The translations under genes and the position numbers were made by a program. Positions 46,599 to 52,808 of a stretch of DNA of 52,808 nucleotides are shown here, in pieces. Every line of letters begins with the position of its first letter. Positions within the stretch are counted from its first letter, which is position 1. A model generated the notes under the pieces. It was not told the origin of the DNA and did no database searches. It saw only the letters and a program-made list of their open reading frames with translations. The DNA is from CAG-217 sp963638105 (GTDB lineage: Bacteria; Bacillota; Clostridia; Oscillospirales; Acutalibacteraceae), in contig CAVHPP010000014.1 in NCBI GenBank assembly GCA_963638105.1, positions 1-52,808 on the forward strand, written 5' to 3'.

Positions 46599-48404
46599 TT
46601 ATTCACTTTTGGCGTTCTTATACTTCTCCGCTTGCAGGCGGAACATATAAGCATAGGTGCCGTCTGCCGCCATCAGTTCACTGTGCGAGCCGCTCTCTAT
46701 GATCCGGCCCTGTTCCATCACATAGATTTTATCCGCCTGCACGGTGGTGGACAACCGGTGAGAAATGAAGATCACCGTCTTGTCCCGAGCAGCCTCCAGC
46801 ATAGCCCGGTTCAGCTGGTATTCCGCCACCGGGTCCAGGTTGGCAGAGGGTTCATCCAAAATCACAAAGGGGCAGTCCTTGTAGAATGCCCGCGCCACCG
46901 CCACCTTTTGGCTCTCGCCGCCGGAAAGCATCAGTCCGTCATCGTCAAACTCCCGCAGCAGCTGGGTGTCCACGCCCCGGGGCAAAGGTCGCTGAAAGCC
47001 GCTGTGGTCCAGCGCACGGCGCACCCGCTCCGGGTCAAACTGCGGACTGAGCGCCACATTCTCCCCTACCCGACAGGCAAACAGCTGGAAGTCCTGGAAC
47101 ACCGCCGCAAACCGATCCCGATGGCTTTGCAGGGTGCAGTCCCGAATGTCTTGCCCACCAATCAGGATCCGCCCACCGGTGGGCTCATACAGCCGCAGCA
47201 GCAAATTGGTCAAAGTGGTCTTTCCGGCGCCGTTGTAGCCTACCAGGGCGATCTTCTCCCCCGGGTGAATCGTCAGGTTAATGTCCTGCAAAACAGGCGC
47301 CGCCCCGCCGGGATAGGTAAAGGTCAGGTGCTCCAGCCGGATCTCGCCGGACCGGTTCTTTTGCGCTGCCTGCGCCCCGTCCCGAATGGTAGGCTCGGCG
47401 TGGAGAAAAGCCCGGTACTTCTCAATCAGCTTGGCCCGCTCGTCAAACTGAGCCACGCCCCACACGGTGAGGAAATTCAGGCTCATAGCGATGGCATAGG
47501 CGCCGTTAAAGCTGGCCACAAAATCCCCGGGGCTGATTTGGTGGCGCACCAGCACCAGATAGCCCAGGTACATGGGCAGCACAAACATAAAGCCCAGCAC
47601 CTGCACCCCGGTCTCCTGGAGCAGATAGCGGCGGGTGATCTTGCCAAAGTATTTCTTTTGGCAGGCGATCACATCCTCCGCTGCCTGGTCGTAGCGCTCC
47701 ATCAGCAGGGGCGCAATGCCGTTCATACGCACCTCTTTGGCGTAATCCTGCAAGTAAAACAGCCGCTGAAAGTAGTCTGCCCGCCGATGATAGCGGGTGT
47801 TCTCCACCTGGCGCTGCACCTGCAAGTTGCTGATGGCCTTGCTTAGGGGCAAAAACAGCAAAATAGACGCCAAAATGATCACCAAACACAGCGGGTCAAT
47901 GGTCAGCAGCACAGAGGAAATGGCAATGAGCGAGATCAAGTTGCCAAAGTACCGGCGCACCAGTCCCAGCAGGTTTTGAATATTGTCGCCGGAGGACTCA
48001 ATGGTCAGAATAAAGCGGTTGTAAAATTCCGGGTCATCATAGGACGCCAGGTCCAGCTCCGCCGCCTTGGCATACAGCCGCCGGTTCAGCCGGTAATAGG
48101 CCTTCTCCCTTTGCACATTCCAAAAGAATTCCCGATACAGATAGGACGCCAGCCGGCACAGCGCCAGCAGCGCCACCACCCCGGCCACCACGGCGTACAG
48201 CCGCTTTAAGTCCTGACCGGAGGTAACAATGTCGATCACATACTTGACCCCCAGCACGCTGACCAGCTGGCCGGGCAGCACCGTCAGCACGCCCCATGCC
48301 AGCTCGCCGATCACCAGCGCCGGGGAGGCTGCAAACAGCAGCCGCAAAAAGTAGAATAAATTGGAGAACATGGAGTGCTCTCCCGCATGCTTAGGCTTGC
48401 GCAC
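46599..48404 (-). CDS. ABC transporter, fused membrane and ATPase domains (second of pair)
   Basis: An exporter half of 601 residues with six N-terminal helices and a C-terminal nucleotide-binding domain. Walker A is VGYNGAGKTTLTNLLL, Q-loop FQDFQLFA, signature LSGGESQKVAVARAFY, Walker B FVILDEPSANLDP, switch His in FISHRLSTTVQA. All ATP-site motifs are canonical. The start is GTG (48402-48404) after AAGGGGGTG, an excellent site, overlapping the upstream ABC gene by 14 bp; an ATG 33 bases downstream is an alternative. It likely pairs with the upstream half as a heterodimer that exports a peptide, lipid or drug. Confidence 0.93.
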   Translation of the reverse strand: MRKPKHAGEHSMFSNLFYFLRLLFAASPALVIGELAWGVLTVLPGQLVSVLGVKYVIDIVTSGQDLKRLYAVVAGVVALLALCRLASYLYREFFWNVQREKAYYRLNRRLYAKAAELDLASYDDPEFYNRFILTIESSGDNIQNLLGLVRRYFGNLISLIAISSVLLTIDPLCLVIILASILLFLPLSKAISNLQVQRQVENTRYHRRADYFQRLFYLQDYAKEVRMNGIAPLLMERYDQAAEDVIACQKKYFGKITRRYLLQETGVQVLGFMFVLPMYLGYLVLVRHQISPGDFVASFNGAYAIAMSLNFLTVWGVAQFDERAKLIEKYRAFLHAEPTIRDGAQAAQKNRSGEIRLEHLTFTYPGGAAPVLQDINLTIHPGEKIALVGYNGAGKTTLTNLLLRLYEPTGGRILIGGQDIRDCTLQSHRDRFAAVFQDFQLFACRVGENVALSPQFDPERVRRALDHSGFQRPLPRGVDTQLLREFDDDGLMLSGGESQKVAVARAFYKDCPFVILDEPSANLDPVAEYQLNRAMLEAARDKTVIFISHRLSTTVQADKIYVMEQGRIIESGSHSELMAADGTYAYMFRLQAEKYKNAKSE

Positions 48405-50223
48405 CGGCGGCACCCCCTTCCTGCTTGTACCCGGAGGCTTGCAGGCGGAACATATCCGCATACAGTCCGTTTTGTTCCATCAGCTGCCGGTGGGAGCCGC
48501 TCTCCTGCACCCGGCCGTCGGCCAGCACCAAAATGCGGTCGCTGAGCACCGCGCTGGACAGCCGGTGAGAGATAAAGATCACCGTCTTGTTCTCCGTCAC
48601 TTGCAGCAAATTCTCATACATTTTATATTCCGCCACCGGGTCCAGGGCAGAGCTTGGCTCGTCCAGCACCGCGATCTGGAAGTCCCGGGCAAACAACCGG
48701 GCGGTGGACACCTTTTGATTTTCGCCGCCGGACAGCCCGGTGCCTGCGTCGTCAAACTCTCGGGTCAGCACCGTGTCCGCGCCCTTGGGCAGCGAGGCAA
48801 TTTTGTCCCACACACCGCTGTGGCGCAACGCCTGCTCTGCCAGCGCTTTTTCCGCCGGGGTACAGGCGTGGCCGATCACATTCTCATTAACGGAAAGGGC
48901 AAAATTTTTATAATCCTGGAACACGGTGCCAAAGGCAGCCCGCAGCTGCTCCAGGTCATATTCCGGCAGCGGCTTGCCGTTATAAAGAATTTGGCCTGCC
49001 GTGGGGTCGTAAAACCGCAGCAGCAGCTTGACCAGCGTGGATTTACCGGCGCCGTTAATGCCCACCACCGCCAGGGTCTCGCCCTGCCGCAGGGTAAAGT
49101 TCACATCGTGGAGCACCCGTCGATCGGTGCCCGGGTAGGTAAAGTCCACATGGCGAAATTCCAGCGTCTCCAGCGGCGGCACCGGCAGCGCGCCGGATAC
49201 CACCCGGGGCTGATAGTCCAAAAACTCCCGCAAATTCTGAAAATACAACGCCATCAAGGTCATCTCGTCAAAGCACTCGGTGGTGTCCAGGGTGGACTCC
49301 CGCACCGCATTAATGCCAGAGGCTACCACACTAAAGCCGGACACGGTCAGCCCGCTGCCCTGCACAAAGCTGTGGCAGGCAAAGGCATAAGTACCCAGCA
49401 CCGGCAGCAGCTCACCCAGCAGGCTGCTGACTACGCTGTACAAAAACAGCCGCACGCCGTAGTCCCTCAGAATGCGCACATTGGTCTTGGTGGCCGCCTC
49501 CATACGCCGAACCATCACGGCAAAGATATTGGAGGTGCGCATATCCTTGGCGTACTCCCGCAGGTACACCGTGCGCTGCACATAGGCTTTCATTCGATTG
49601 TTGGCGGTCATGGACATATCCCGCCGATAAACGCACTTGCTCTTATACACCTCTACGGCAAAGACAAAAAACACCGGCACCAAAAACAGCAGATACAGCG
49701 GGTGCACCGCCGCCACGGTAGCCATCACGCACACCAGCGCCACCACATCCGCCACAAAGGCGGAAAAATCAAAACAGATCAGATCAAAAAAGCCGTTGGT
49801 GGTTACCATAGTGGCCCGCTGGTATTTGTCGTAGAATTCCGGGTTCTCATAACAGGCCACATCCACAGACAAGGCTTTTTCAAAAATGCGGTCGTTGAGC
49901 AACTTCAGCACTCGCTTGGTGGCGCACTTCTCCATGCGCATACCCTCCCACTGGGCCACTTTTACCGCCAGCGCCAAAAGGGCAAACGCCGCCAACTCTC
50001 CTACATAAGTGCGGAAGTTGCCGCTGCCGGTGATCACATCCAGCAGGATCTTTAAGAACAAAATATTCTGCAAATAGCGGGAAAATACCGCATACAGCCC
50101 CTCTTGCAACAGATAGCCGATGAGCAGGCGCTTGTCCGTCTGCCACACCAGGCGCAGGGCATAGATCACATTTTTCAGCACAGGGACCTTGAACTGCTCC
50201 TCTGTCATTTGCATATAAGGCAT
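48391..50223 (-). CDS. ABC transporter, fused membrane and ATPase domains (first of pair)
   Basis: The first half-exporter, 610 residues, six helices then the ATPase domain. Walker A is VGINGAGKSTLVKLLL, Q-loop FQDYKNFALS, signature GLSGGENQKVSTARLFA, Walker B IAVLDEPSSALDP, switch FISHRLSSAVLS. Motifs are intact, so both sites of the heterodimer could hydrolyse ATP. The ATG at 50221-50223 follows TTGGAGAGAAAAGA. A promoter TTGACA-N17-TACCCT lies directly upstream. No peptidase domain, immunity gene or precursor peptide is next to it, so the substrate is open. Similar pairs in Clostridia are annotated as multidrug or lantibiotic-type exporters. Confidence 0.93.
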   Translation of the reverse strand: MPYMQMTEEQFKVPVLKNVIYALRLVWQTDKRLLIGYLLQEGLYAVFSRYLQNILFLKILLDVITGSGNFRTYVGELAAFALLALAVKVAQWEGMRMEKCATKRVLKLLNDRIFEKALSVDVACYENPEFYDKYQRATMVTTNGFFDLICFDFSAFVADVVALVCVMATVAAVHPLYLLFLVPVFFVFAVEVYKSKCVYRRDMSMTANNRMKAYVQRTVYLREYAKDMRTSNIFAVMVRRMEAATKTNVRILRDYGVRLFLYSVVSSLLGELLPVLGTYAFACHSFVQGSGLTVSGFSVVASGINAVRESTLDTTECFDEMTLMALYFQNLREFLDYQPRVVSGALPVPPLETLEFRHVDFTYPGTDRRVLHDVNFTLRQGETLAVVGINGAGKSTLVKLLLRFYDPTAGQILYNGKPLPEYDLEQLRAAFGTVFQDYKNFALSVNENVIGHACTPAEKALAEQALRHSGVWDKIASLPKGADTVLTREFDDAGTGLSGGENQKVSTARLFARDFQIAVLDEPSSALDPVAEYKMYENLLQVTENKTVIFISHRLSSAVLSDRILVLADGRVQESGSHRQLMEQNGLYADMFRLQASGYKQEGGAAGAQA

Positions 50224-50269
50224 TCTTTTCTCTCCAAATCACGGGCCGCCGCCCGCCGTCCTTGGTAAA

Positions 50270-50298
50270 AGGGTAGCATATTCCGCCGGCACTGTCAA
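50270..50298 (-). promoter_or_regulatory. Promoter of the ABC exporter operon
   Basis: Minus-strand TTGACA (50293-50298), 17-bp spacer, TACCCT (50270-50275). Confidence 0.65.
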
Positions 50299-50299
50299 A

Positions 50300-50340
50300 C
50301 AAAAAGGAACCCGACTGCGCAGCCGCGTTCCTTTTGCTTT
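50300..50340 (-). terminator. Terminator of the aldo/keto reductase gene
   Basis: Minus-strand stem AAAAGGAAC.CGGCTGC / GCAGTCGGGTTCCTTTTT, ending in a T-run, 21 bp after the stop. Confidence 0.85.
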
Positions 50341-50361
50341 TCTTATTCTGTATAAAGGGCG

Positions 50362-51354
50362 TTATTTGCTGTAAGTGTCAATCCGGATCAGGTCTGCCTC
50401 GCTAAGGGGTGGCTGCTCCAGCGCAGCCAAATTCTCCAGCAGCTGCGCCTTGGAGTGCACGCCCACCAGCACGGAGGTGACCCCCTTTTGCTGCCACAAC
50501 CACTGGATCGCCAGCTGGGACAAAGTCTCGCCCCGGTCCTTTGCCAGTTGATAGAGTTTTTCGATCTGCTGGGCACGGTGCTGATCATAGCCCACATGGG
50601 CTTGCAGCTTTTCGTTGCCAAACAGGCGAGCGCCCGCCGGAATGCCTTTGGCGTATTTATCCGACAGCTGCCCTTGGGCCAGCGGCGAAAAGCAGATCAC
50701 GCCCTTGCCCTTGTCCCGGGCTTCTTTCAGCAGCTTGTTTTTCTCCACCGTGCGGTCAAAGATGGAATAGCGATTTTGGTTGATGACAAAGGGCGCTTGC
50801 ACATCGTCGCACTTGTGGTACATACGGTGCATGGTCTTGCCGTCATAATTGCTCATACCCACATACAGGGTCTTGCCCCGGCGCACCAGGTCCGCCAGGC
50901 ACAGGGCCGTCTCCTTCAGCGGCGTGTCCGGGGTCATGCAGTGGTGGTAAAAAATATCCACATACTCCAGCCCCATCCGCTGCAAGCTCTGGTCCAGAGA
51001 AGCAGTCAGGTACTTGCGGCTGCCGCCCCGACCGCCGTAGGGGCCGGGCCACATCTCATACCCGGCCTTGGTGCTGATAATCAGCTGGTCCCGGTAAGGG
51101 CGCAGATTTTCCTTGAATATGCGGCCAAAGTTGATCTCTGCCCGCCCCGGCTCCGGCCCGTAATTATTAGCCAGGTCAAAATGGGTCACCCCATGGTCAA
51201 AGGCTGTCAGGATGATCTCTTTCATGGTATCGTAATCGTTGTTCACGCCAAAGTTTTGCCACAGCCCCACAGACAGCGCCGGCAGCCGCAGACCGCTTTT
51301 GCCACACCGGTTATAGGGCATTGTCTCGTAGCGTGTTTCGCTGGGTTCATACAT
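50362..51354 (-). CDS. Aldo/keto reductase, YghZ / L-glyceraldehyde-3-phosphate reductase type
   Basis: An NADPH-dependent carbonyl reductase of 330 residues. The tetrad is present: Asp and Tyr in THFDLANNYGP, Lys in IISTKAGYEMWPGPYGG, and His in DIFYHHCMTPDTP. The long GPYGGRGGSRKYLTASLDQS loop marks the YghZ/Kv-beta-like group. Cofactor-binding GKGVICFSPLAQGQLSDKY and a C-terminal VTSVLVGVHSKAQLLENL follow. It likely detoxifies methylglyoxal or similar aldehydes. The ATG at 51352-51354 is chosen with GGGGAGGTGA ahead; the GTG nine bases upstream lies within that site. It is single, with its own promoter and terminator. Confidence 0.93.
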   Translation of the reverse strand: MYEPSETRYETMPYNRCGKSGLRLPALSVGLWQNFGVNNDYDTMKEIILTAFDHGVTHFDLANNYGPEPGRAEINFGRIFKENLRPYRDQLIISTKAGYEMWPGPYGGRGGSRKYLTASLDQSLQRMGLEYVDIFYHHCMTPDTPLKETALCLADLVRRGKTLYVGMSNYDGKTMHRMYHKCDDVQAPFVINQNRYSIFDRTVEKNKLLKEARDKGKGVICFSPLAQGQLSDKYAKGIPAGARLFGNEKLQAHVGYDQHRAQQIEKLYQLAKDRGETLSQLAIQWLWQQKGVTSVLVGVHSKAQLLENLAALEQPPLSEADLIRIDTYSK

Positions 51355-51372
51355 TTTGCTCACCTCCCCTGC

Positions 51373-51401
51373 ATTTTACCATACCCATCGTTCTCTGTAA
51401 A
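51373..51401 (-). promoter_or_regulatory. Aldo/keto reductase promoter
   Basis: Minus-strand TTTACA (51396-51401), 17-bp spacer, TAAAAT (51373-51378). Confidence 0.65.
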
Positions 51402-51430
51402 GAGCGCAAAGGGCTTCCCTGCCGGGTGTT

Positions 51431-51461
51431 AAAAAGAGCAGACATCATGTCTGCTCTTTTT
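51431..51461. terminator. Terminator of the repeat surface-protein gene
   Basis: Perfect 14-bp stem AAAAAGAGCAGACA / TGTCTGCTCTTTTT with a TCA loop, T-runs on both strands. Confidence 0.93.
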
Positions 51462-51480
51462 GTGCAATGATTTGTGTGGT

Positions 51481-52808
51481 TTACACGGTGTGGGTGCGCT
51501 TTTTCCGGCGGGAGACCAGGCAGATGAACGCACCGCCGCTTAGCAGCAACACGGTCGCAACGCCACTGTCCCCACCGGTTTGGGGTGATTTGGCAGCAGC
51601 CGACAGTTTGGCCGTTACGGTATCTGCCTGTTTGATCTCTTTGGTGACCGCGGCATCGGCAAAATACTTGCCGCAGTCTTCACAGTACCAATACTCGATA
51701 TTGCCCTCGGCAGTCTTTGTCGCCGCCTTTGCGGGGATATGATCCAGGTTGGTGTGGTTCTTCGGGTCAGGCTCTCCGTAAGCCTTTCCGCAGACTTCGC
51801 ATACCGCTTTTTCGGCACAGGTCGCCTTGCCGCCGGCGTGGTTGGTAATGACCTTGCCACAGTAATCGCAAATATGATCTTTGTTTGCGTCCGCGTGGTT
51901 GGAGATGATCTTTTCGCAGTAGTCGCAGATGTGGTCTTTGTCCGCGTCTTCGTGATTGGAGATGATCTTTCCGCAGAAGTCGCAGATGTGGTCTTTGTCT
52001 GCGTCCTCGTGGTTGGAGATAATCTTTTCACAGTAGTCGCAAACGTGGTCTTTGTCCGCGTCTTCGTGGTTGGAGATGATCTTTCCGCAAATGTCGCAGA
52101 TGTGGTTTTTGTCCGCATCCTCGTGATTGGAGATAATATTTTCGCAGAAGTCGCAAACGTGGTCTTTGTCCGCGTCTTCGTGATTGGAGATGATCTTTTC
52201 GCAGTAGTCGCAGATGTGGTCTTTGTCTGCGTCTTCGTGATTGGAAATCACTTTGCCACAGAGGTCACAGACGTGATCCTGATTCGCATCCTCATGGTTG
52301 GAGATTATATTTCCGCAAATGTCGCATATGTGGTTTTTATCCTCATCGGTGCAATTATCCGTTTCTACGCTTTCTGTACAGCCGTCTGCCGTGCATTGGC
52401 GGGTGTGTGTACCGTCGCCGTTTGATGTCCATTCGCCGAAGGTATGCCCGTCGTTGACCGTCACGGTCATTTCGGCGGTGTTGCCCGCCTTGTCGGTGAC
52501 AACGATTTTCTGCTCGCCGTCTGCCGGAGCAAGGGTAAAGCTGCCGCTTTCGTCAAGTGTGAACTTCTTTCCGTTCACGGTGACGGTGTCCACATACTTT
52601 TCGTCAACGGTGACCGTCTGCGCCTCGCAGTAGGTCTTGCCGTTTTCTATGCCGGTGATAACGGGGCTTGTTCCGTCAAGCACAATGCCGTCCGAACATA
52701 TATAATCCGTATTGCCTGCATTATCAGTCAGTCTGACATAGATAATGTATTCGTTATCGGGGTCAATGCCGAACGGTGCGGTGTATGCTGTAAATGCGGC
52801 ACTTGCAA
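51481..52808 (-). CDS. Sortase-anchored surface protein with nine CxxC repeats, 5' end missing
   Basis: The C-terminal 442 residues of a cell-wall protein; the frame is open to the window edge. From the N-terminal side: a bacterial Ig-like part (VRLTDNAGNTDY, then VVTDKAGNTAEMTV), a small Cys-containing stretch (DGTHTRQCTADGCTE), and nine tandem 19-residue units of the form DADKDHICDYCEKIISNHE. Two more CxxC stretches follow (KAVCEVCGKAYGE, YWYCEDCGKYF). The end is a sorting signal: SPQTG, a hydrophobic helix (VATVLLLSGGAFICLV) and SRRKKR. Sortase would link it to peptidoglycan. An ATG at 52683 lies inside the Ig-like part and is not the real start. The repeat function is unknown; metal binding is plausible. 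Confidence 0.9.
   Translation of the reverse strand, partial: ASAAFTAYTAPFGIDPDNEYIIYVRLTDNAGNTDYICSDGIVLDGTSPVITGIENGKTYCEAQTVTVDEKYVDTVTVNGKKFTLDESGSFTLAPADGEQKIVVTDKAGNTAEMTVTVNDGHTFGEWTSNGDGTHTRQCTADGCTESVETDNCTDEDKNHICDICGNIISNHEDANQDHVCDLCGKVISNHEDADKDHICDYCEKIISNHEDADKDHVCDFCENIISNHEDADKNHICDICGKIISNHEDADKDHVCDYCEKIISNHEDADKDHICDFCGKIISNHEDADKDHICDYCEKIISNHADANKDHICDYCGKVITNHAGGKATCAEKAVCEVCGKAYGEPDPKNHTNLDHIPAKAATKTAEGNIEYWYCEDCGKYFADAAVTKEIKQADTVTAKLSAAAKSPQTGGDSGVATVLLLSGGAFICLVSRRKKRTHTV
51835..52347 (-). repeat. Nine 57-bp tandem repeats coding CxxC/His units
   Basis: Nine in-frame 19-codon units without gaps. Consensus DADKDHICDYCEKIISNHE; the first (DEDKNH), second (DANQDH) and last (DANKDH, ending VITNHA) diverge most and inner units are nearly identical. 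Each unit keeps two Cys (CxxC) and at least two His. Confidence 0.95.

Noticed and set aside
48361..50055. Plus-strand open frame of 564 codons opposite the ABC exporter gene
   Set aside because: Antisense shadow; the minus strand encodes all ABC motifs.
51835..52347. CRISPR-like regular repeats
   Set aside because: The 57-bp period is continuous without spacers and codes in frame for 19-residue units.
51739..52425. Plus-strand frame of 228 codons across the repeats, hydrophobic and repetitive
   Set aside because: It is the antisense reading of the CxxC array; a Val/Phe/Asp-rich repeat product with no start site.
52600..52683. ATG at 52683 as the start of the repeat surface protein
   Set aside because: The frame continues upstream with Ig-like sequence to the window edge, and there is no ribosome site or signal peptide at that ATG.
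1..52808. tRNA, rRNA, integrase, transposase or prophage genes
   Set aside because: None was recognised on either strand; the only structured RNA gene seen is rnpB.

Overview
The window looks like a chromosomal segment of a spore-forming gut Clostridia (Bacillota; my best guess is Oscillospirales/Ruminococcaceae-like). The reasons are a tricistronic gerA-type germinant receptor operon, the Bacillota gene order darA-holB-ricT-(fdx)-trmN6-like-rsmI, strong AGGAGG-type ribosome sites with many GTG/TTG starts, sigma-A promoters close to TTGACA-N17-TATAAT, and surface proteins with clostridial Ig-like/Fn3 tails. Base composition is fairly GC-rich, except for one visibly AT-rich gene at 17031-18809. 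Most genes lie on the minus strand. The ends of the window cut a lipoprotein gene (left) and a cell-wall-anchored repeat protein gene (right).

Region by region. 1-3.4 kb: partial lipoprotein, then an overlapping operon of an aldose-1-epimerase-like protein and NAD+ synthetase. 3.5-4.8 kb: acidic unknown protein and a TetR regulator, convergent on a shared terminator. 4.9-10.8 kb: a five-gene minus-strand cluster of GH20 hexosaminidase, M28 peptidase, M20 peptidase and a two-part permease (DUF5058 plus partner), driven by a promoter overlapped by a cre-like site. 11-13.3 kb: MATE exporter, 55-aa acidic protein, HAD-family protein. 13.4-17 kb: PqqD-like / nucleotidyltransferase / fluoride channel / LepA operon. 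17-18.8 kb: AT-rich DUF262 (GmrSD-type) defence-like gene. 18.8-23 kb: RlmD-type methyltransferase and Ca2+-type P-ATPase. 23-25.3 kb: IolC-like kinase and class II aldolase directly behind the RNase P RNA gene (rnpB). 25.4-31.7 kb: LCP protein, a palindromic repeat element, GH25 lysozyme with an apparent 5' frameshift, and a transglutaminase-like surface protein. 31.8-35.7 kb: lysophospholipase-like hydrolase, MscL with a zinc-ribbon tail, radical SAM protein, RsmI, TrmN6-like methyltransferase. 35.8-38.3 kb: ferredoxin, RicT, HolB, DarA. 38.4-41.6 kb: citrate synthase, unknown membrane protein, AEC transporter. 41.7-46.6 kb: short SpoIID-leader-like ORF, gerA-type operon, divergent DUF421/DUF4363 pair. 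46.6-51.4 kb: heterodimeric ABC exporter and aldo/keto reductase. 51.5 kb to the end: surface protein with nine 19-residue CxxC repeats and an SPQTG sorting signal.

How genes may work together: the GH20-M28-M20-permease cluster reads as an amino-sugar/peptide salvage unit under TetR and catabolite control. The gerA operon and the DUF421/DUF4363 pair share a 68-bp divergent intergenic region and plausibly belong to the spore programme. The GH25, transglutaminase-like and CxxC-repeat proteins form an exported set. No tRNA, rRNA, CRISPR array, integrase or transposase was recognised. The strongest leads for something undescribed are the CxxC/His repeat surface protein, the orphan PqqD-nucleotidyltransferase pair, the inserted DUF262 gene, the ferredoxin next to ricT, and the leader/hairpin arrangement around the 55-aa protein.
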